Shown: positions 63,768 through 64,000 of the stretch, piece by piece | Layout of the letters: every line of letters starts with the position of its first letter | Numbering within the stretch: the stretch's first letter is position 1 | The notes under the pieces: generated by a model | The model's database searches: none | What the model was told of the DNA's origin: nothing | The model's input: the letters and a program-made list of their open reading frames with translations, nothing else | NCBI RefSeq assembly: GCF_030930995.1 | Contig: NZ_CP133217.1 | Span: forward strand, 1,471,001 to 1,535,000 | Origin: Thiothrix subterranea | Lineage (GTDB): Bacteria > Pseudomonadota > Gammaproteobacteria > Thiotrichales > Thiotrichaceae | Direction: 5' to 3' | DNA: 64,000 nucleotides | Translations under genes and position numbers: made by a program

Positions 63768-64000
63768 TGCTGCGGTTTGCTTCCCTCGGTAGCGGTAGCA
63801 AAGGCAACGGTACACTCATCGAGTCCGGCAAAACTCGTATTTTGCTGGACTGTGGTTTTACCTTAGGTGAAACCGAGCGGCGTTTACACCGTCTTGGTTG
63901 CCCGCCTCAATCTCTCACGGCAATTCTCATTACTCACGAACACGGCGACCATGCCGCTGGTGTGGGAAGGCTCTCGCGCCGCTACAACATTCCTGTATGG
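63767..64000 (+). CDS. metallo-beta-lactamase-fold hydrolase (WalJ/YycJ-like), 3'-truncated by window edge
   Basis: The first 78 codons are visible: FASLGSGSKGNGTLIESGK, ILLDCGFTLGETERRL and the metal motif LITHEHGDHAAGVGRLSRRYNIPVW (HxHxDH). The N-terminal SLGSGSKGN and LLDCG fit the WalJ/YycJ subgroup of the fold. Its ATG shares a base with the bamC stop, so it is coupled to dapA-bamC. No domain beyond the first half can be judged. Confidence 0.85.
   Translation, partial: MLRFASLGSGSKGNGTLIESGKTRILLDCGFTLGETERRLHRLGCPPQSLTAILITHEHGDHAAGVGRLSRRYNIPVW

Noticed and set aside
62967..63815. 282-codon antisense ORF opposite bamC
   Set aside because: It has no conserved motif and runs through the bamC-MBL junction.

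Overview
The window looks like chromosome of a gammaproteobacterium. The genome is moderately GC-rich with densely packed genes, and several marker neighbourhoods are gammaproteobacterial (bcp / dapA-bamC, yceI next to cytochrome b561, pirin divergent from a LysR regulator). An aa3-type oxidase with a cytochrome c-fused subunit II, a nearly complete late cobalamin pathway, decayed IS605-type elements and many small palindromes would suit a Thiothrix-like sulfur oxidiser. That placement is inference: there is no rRNA here and no search could be run.

Layout. 1-11.2 kb: the end of an AAA/DUF4143 ATPase, a gamma carbonic anhydrase, then cobU-cobT-cobS on the plus strand. These converge with a seven-gene minus-strand B12 operon led by a cobalamin riboswitch (btuB, btuM, a Dph6-like ATPase, bluB, cbiB, cobD, cobQ). 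11.2-22.5 kb: a beta-propeller lipoprotein, rlmA, gdhA, a decayed tnpA/tnpB element, dgkA-PAP2-DUF2189, a TatD nuclease, an asparagine-synthetase-like amidotransferase and a PEGA-like membrane protein. 22.6-37.1 kb: an ABC ATPase separated by about 10 kb from the FtsX permease and CrtC/AttH-like lipoprotein that are its likely partners. Between them lie a STAND-type regulator, an AT-rich cassette of unfamiliar genes (25.9-30.8 kb), a lipoprotein, an unknown protein and a PDC sensor protein.

37.2-51 kb: sodB, then a large cytochrome oxidase region. It holds Sco, a DUF2189 protein, an unusual heme-copper-oxidase-like subunit I, ctaB, another DUF2189 protein, a CxxxC thioredoxin-fold protein, SURF1, DUF2909, ctaE, ctaG, a 44-residue assembly protein, ctaD, ctaC, DUF2244, a TlpA-like protein and ctaA. 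Together these cover the oxidase core subunits, heme O/A synthesis and copper insertion. 51-64 kb: argD-argF-xthA-patatin/Omp85, a REPIN-like palindrome, yceI-cytochrome b561, pirin/LysR, DedA, PIN-PhoH, bcp, dapA-bamC and the start of a metallo-beta-lactamase-fold hydrolase.

The most unusual items are these: the AT-rich cassette splitting the ABC system; a heme-copper-oxidase-like protein without the usual CuB His pair; a BtuM-type B12 transporter with its ligand cysteine inside the riboswitch operon; REPIN-like double palindromes, one of which encodes the start of a lipoprotein signal peptide; repeat-derived peptide inserts within cobQ and tnpB; and an IS end that supplies the C-terminus of dgkA.
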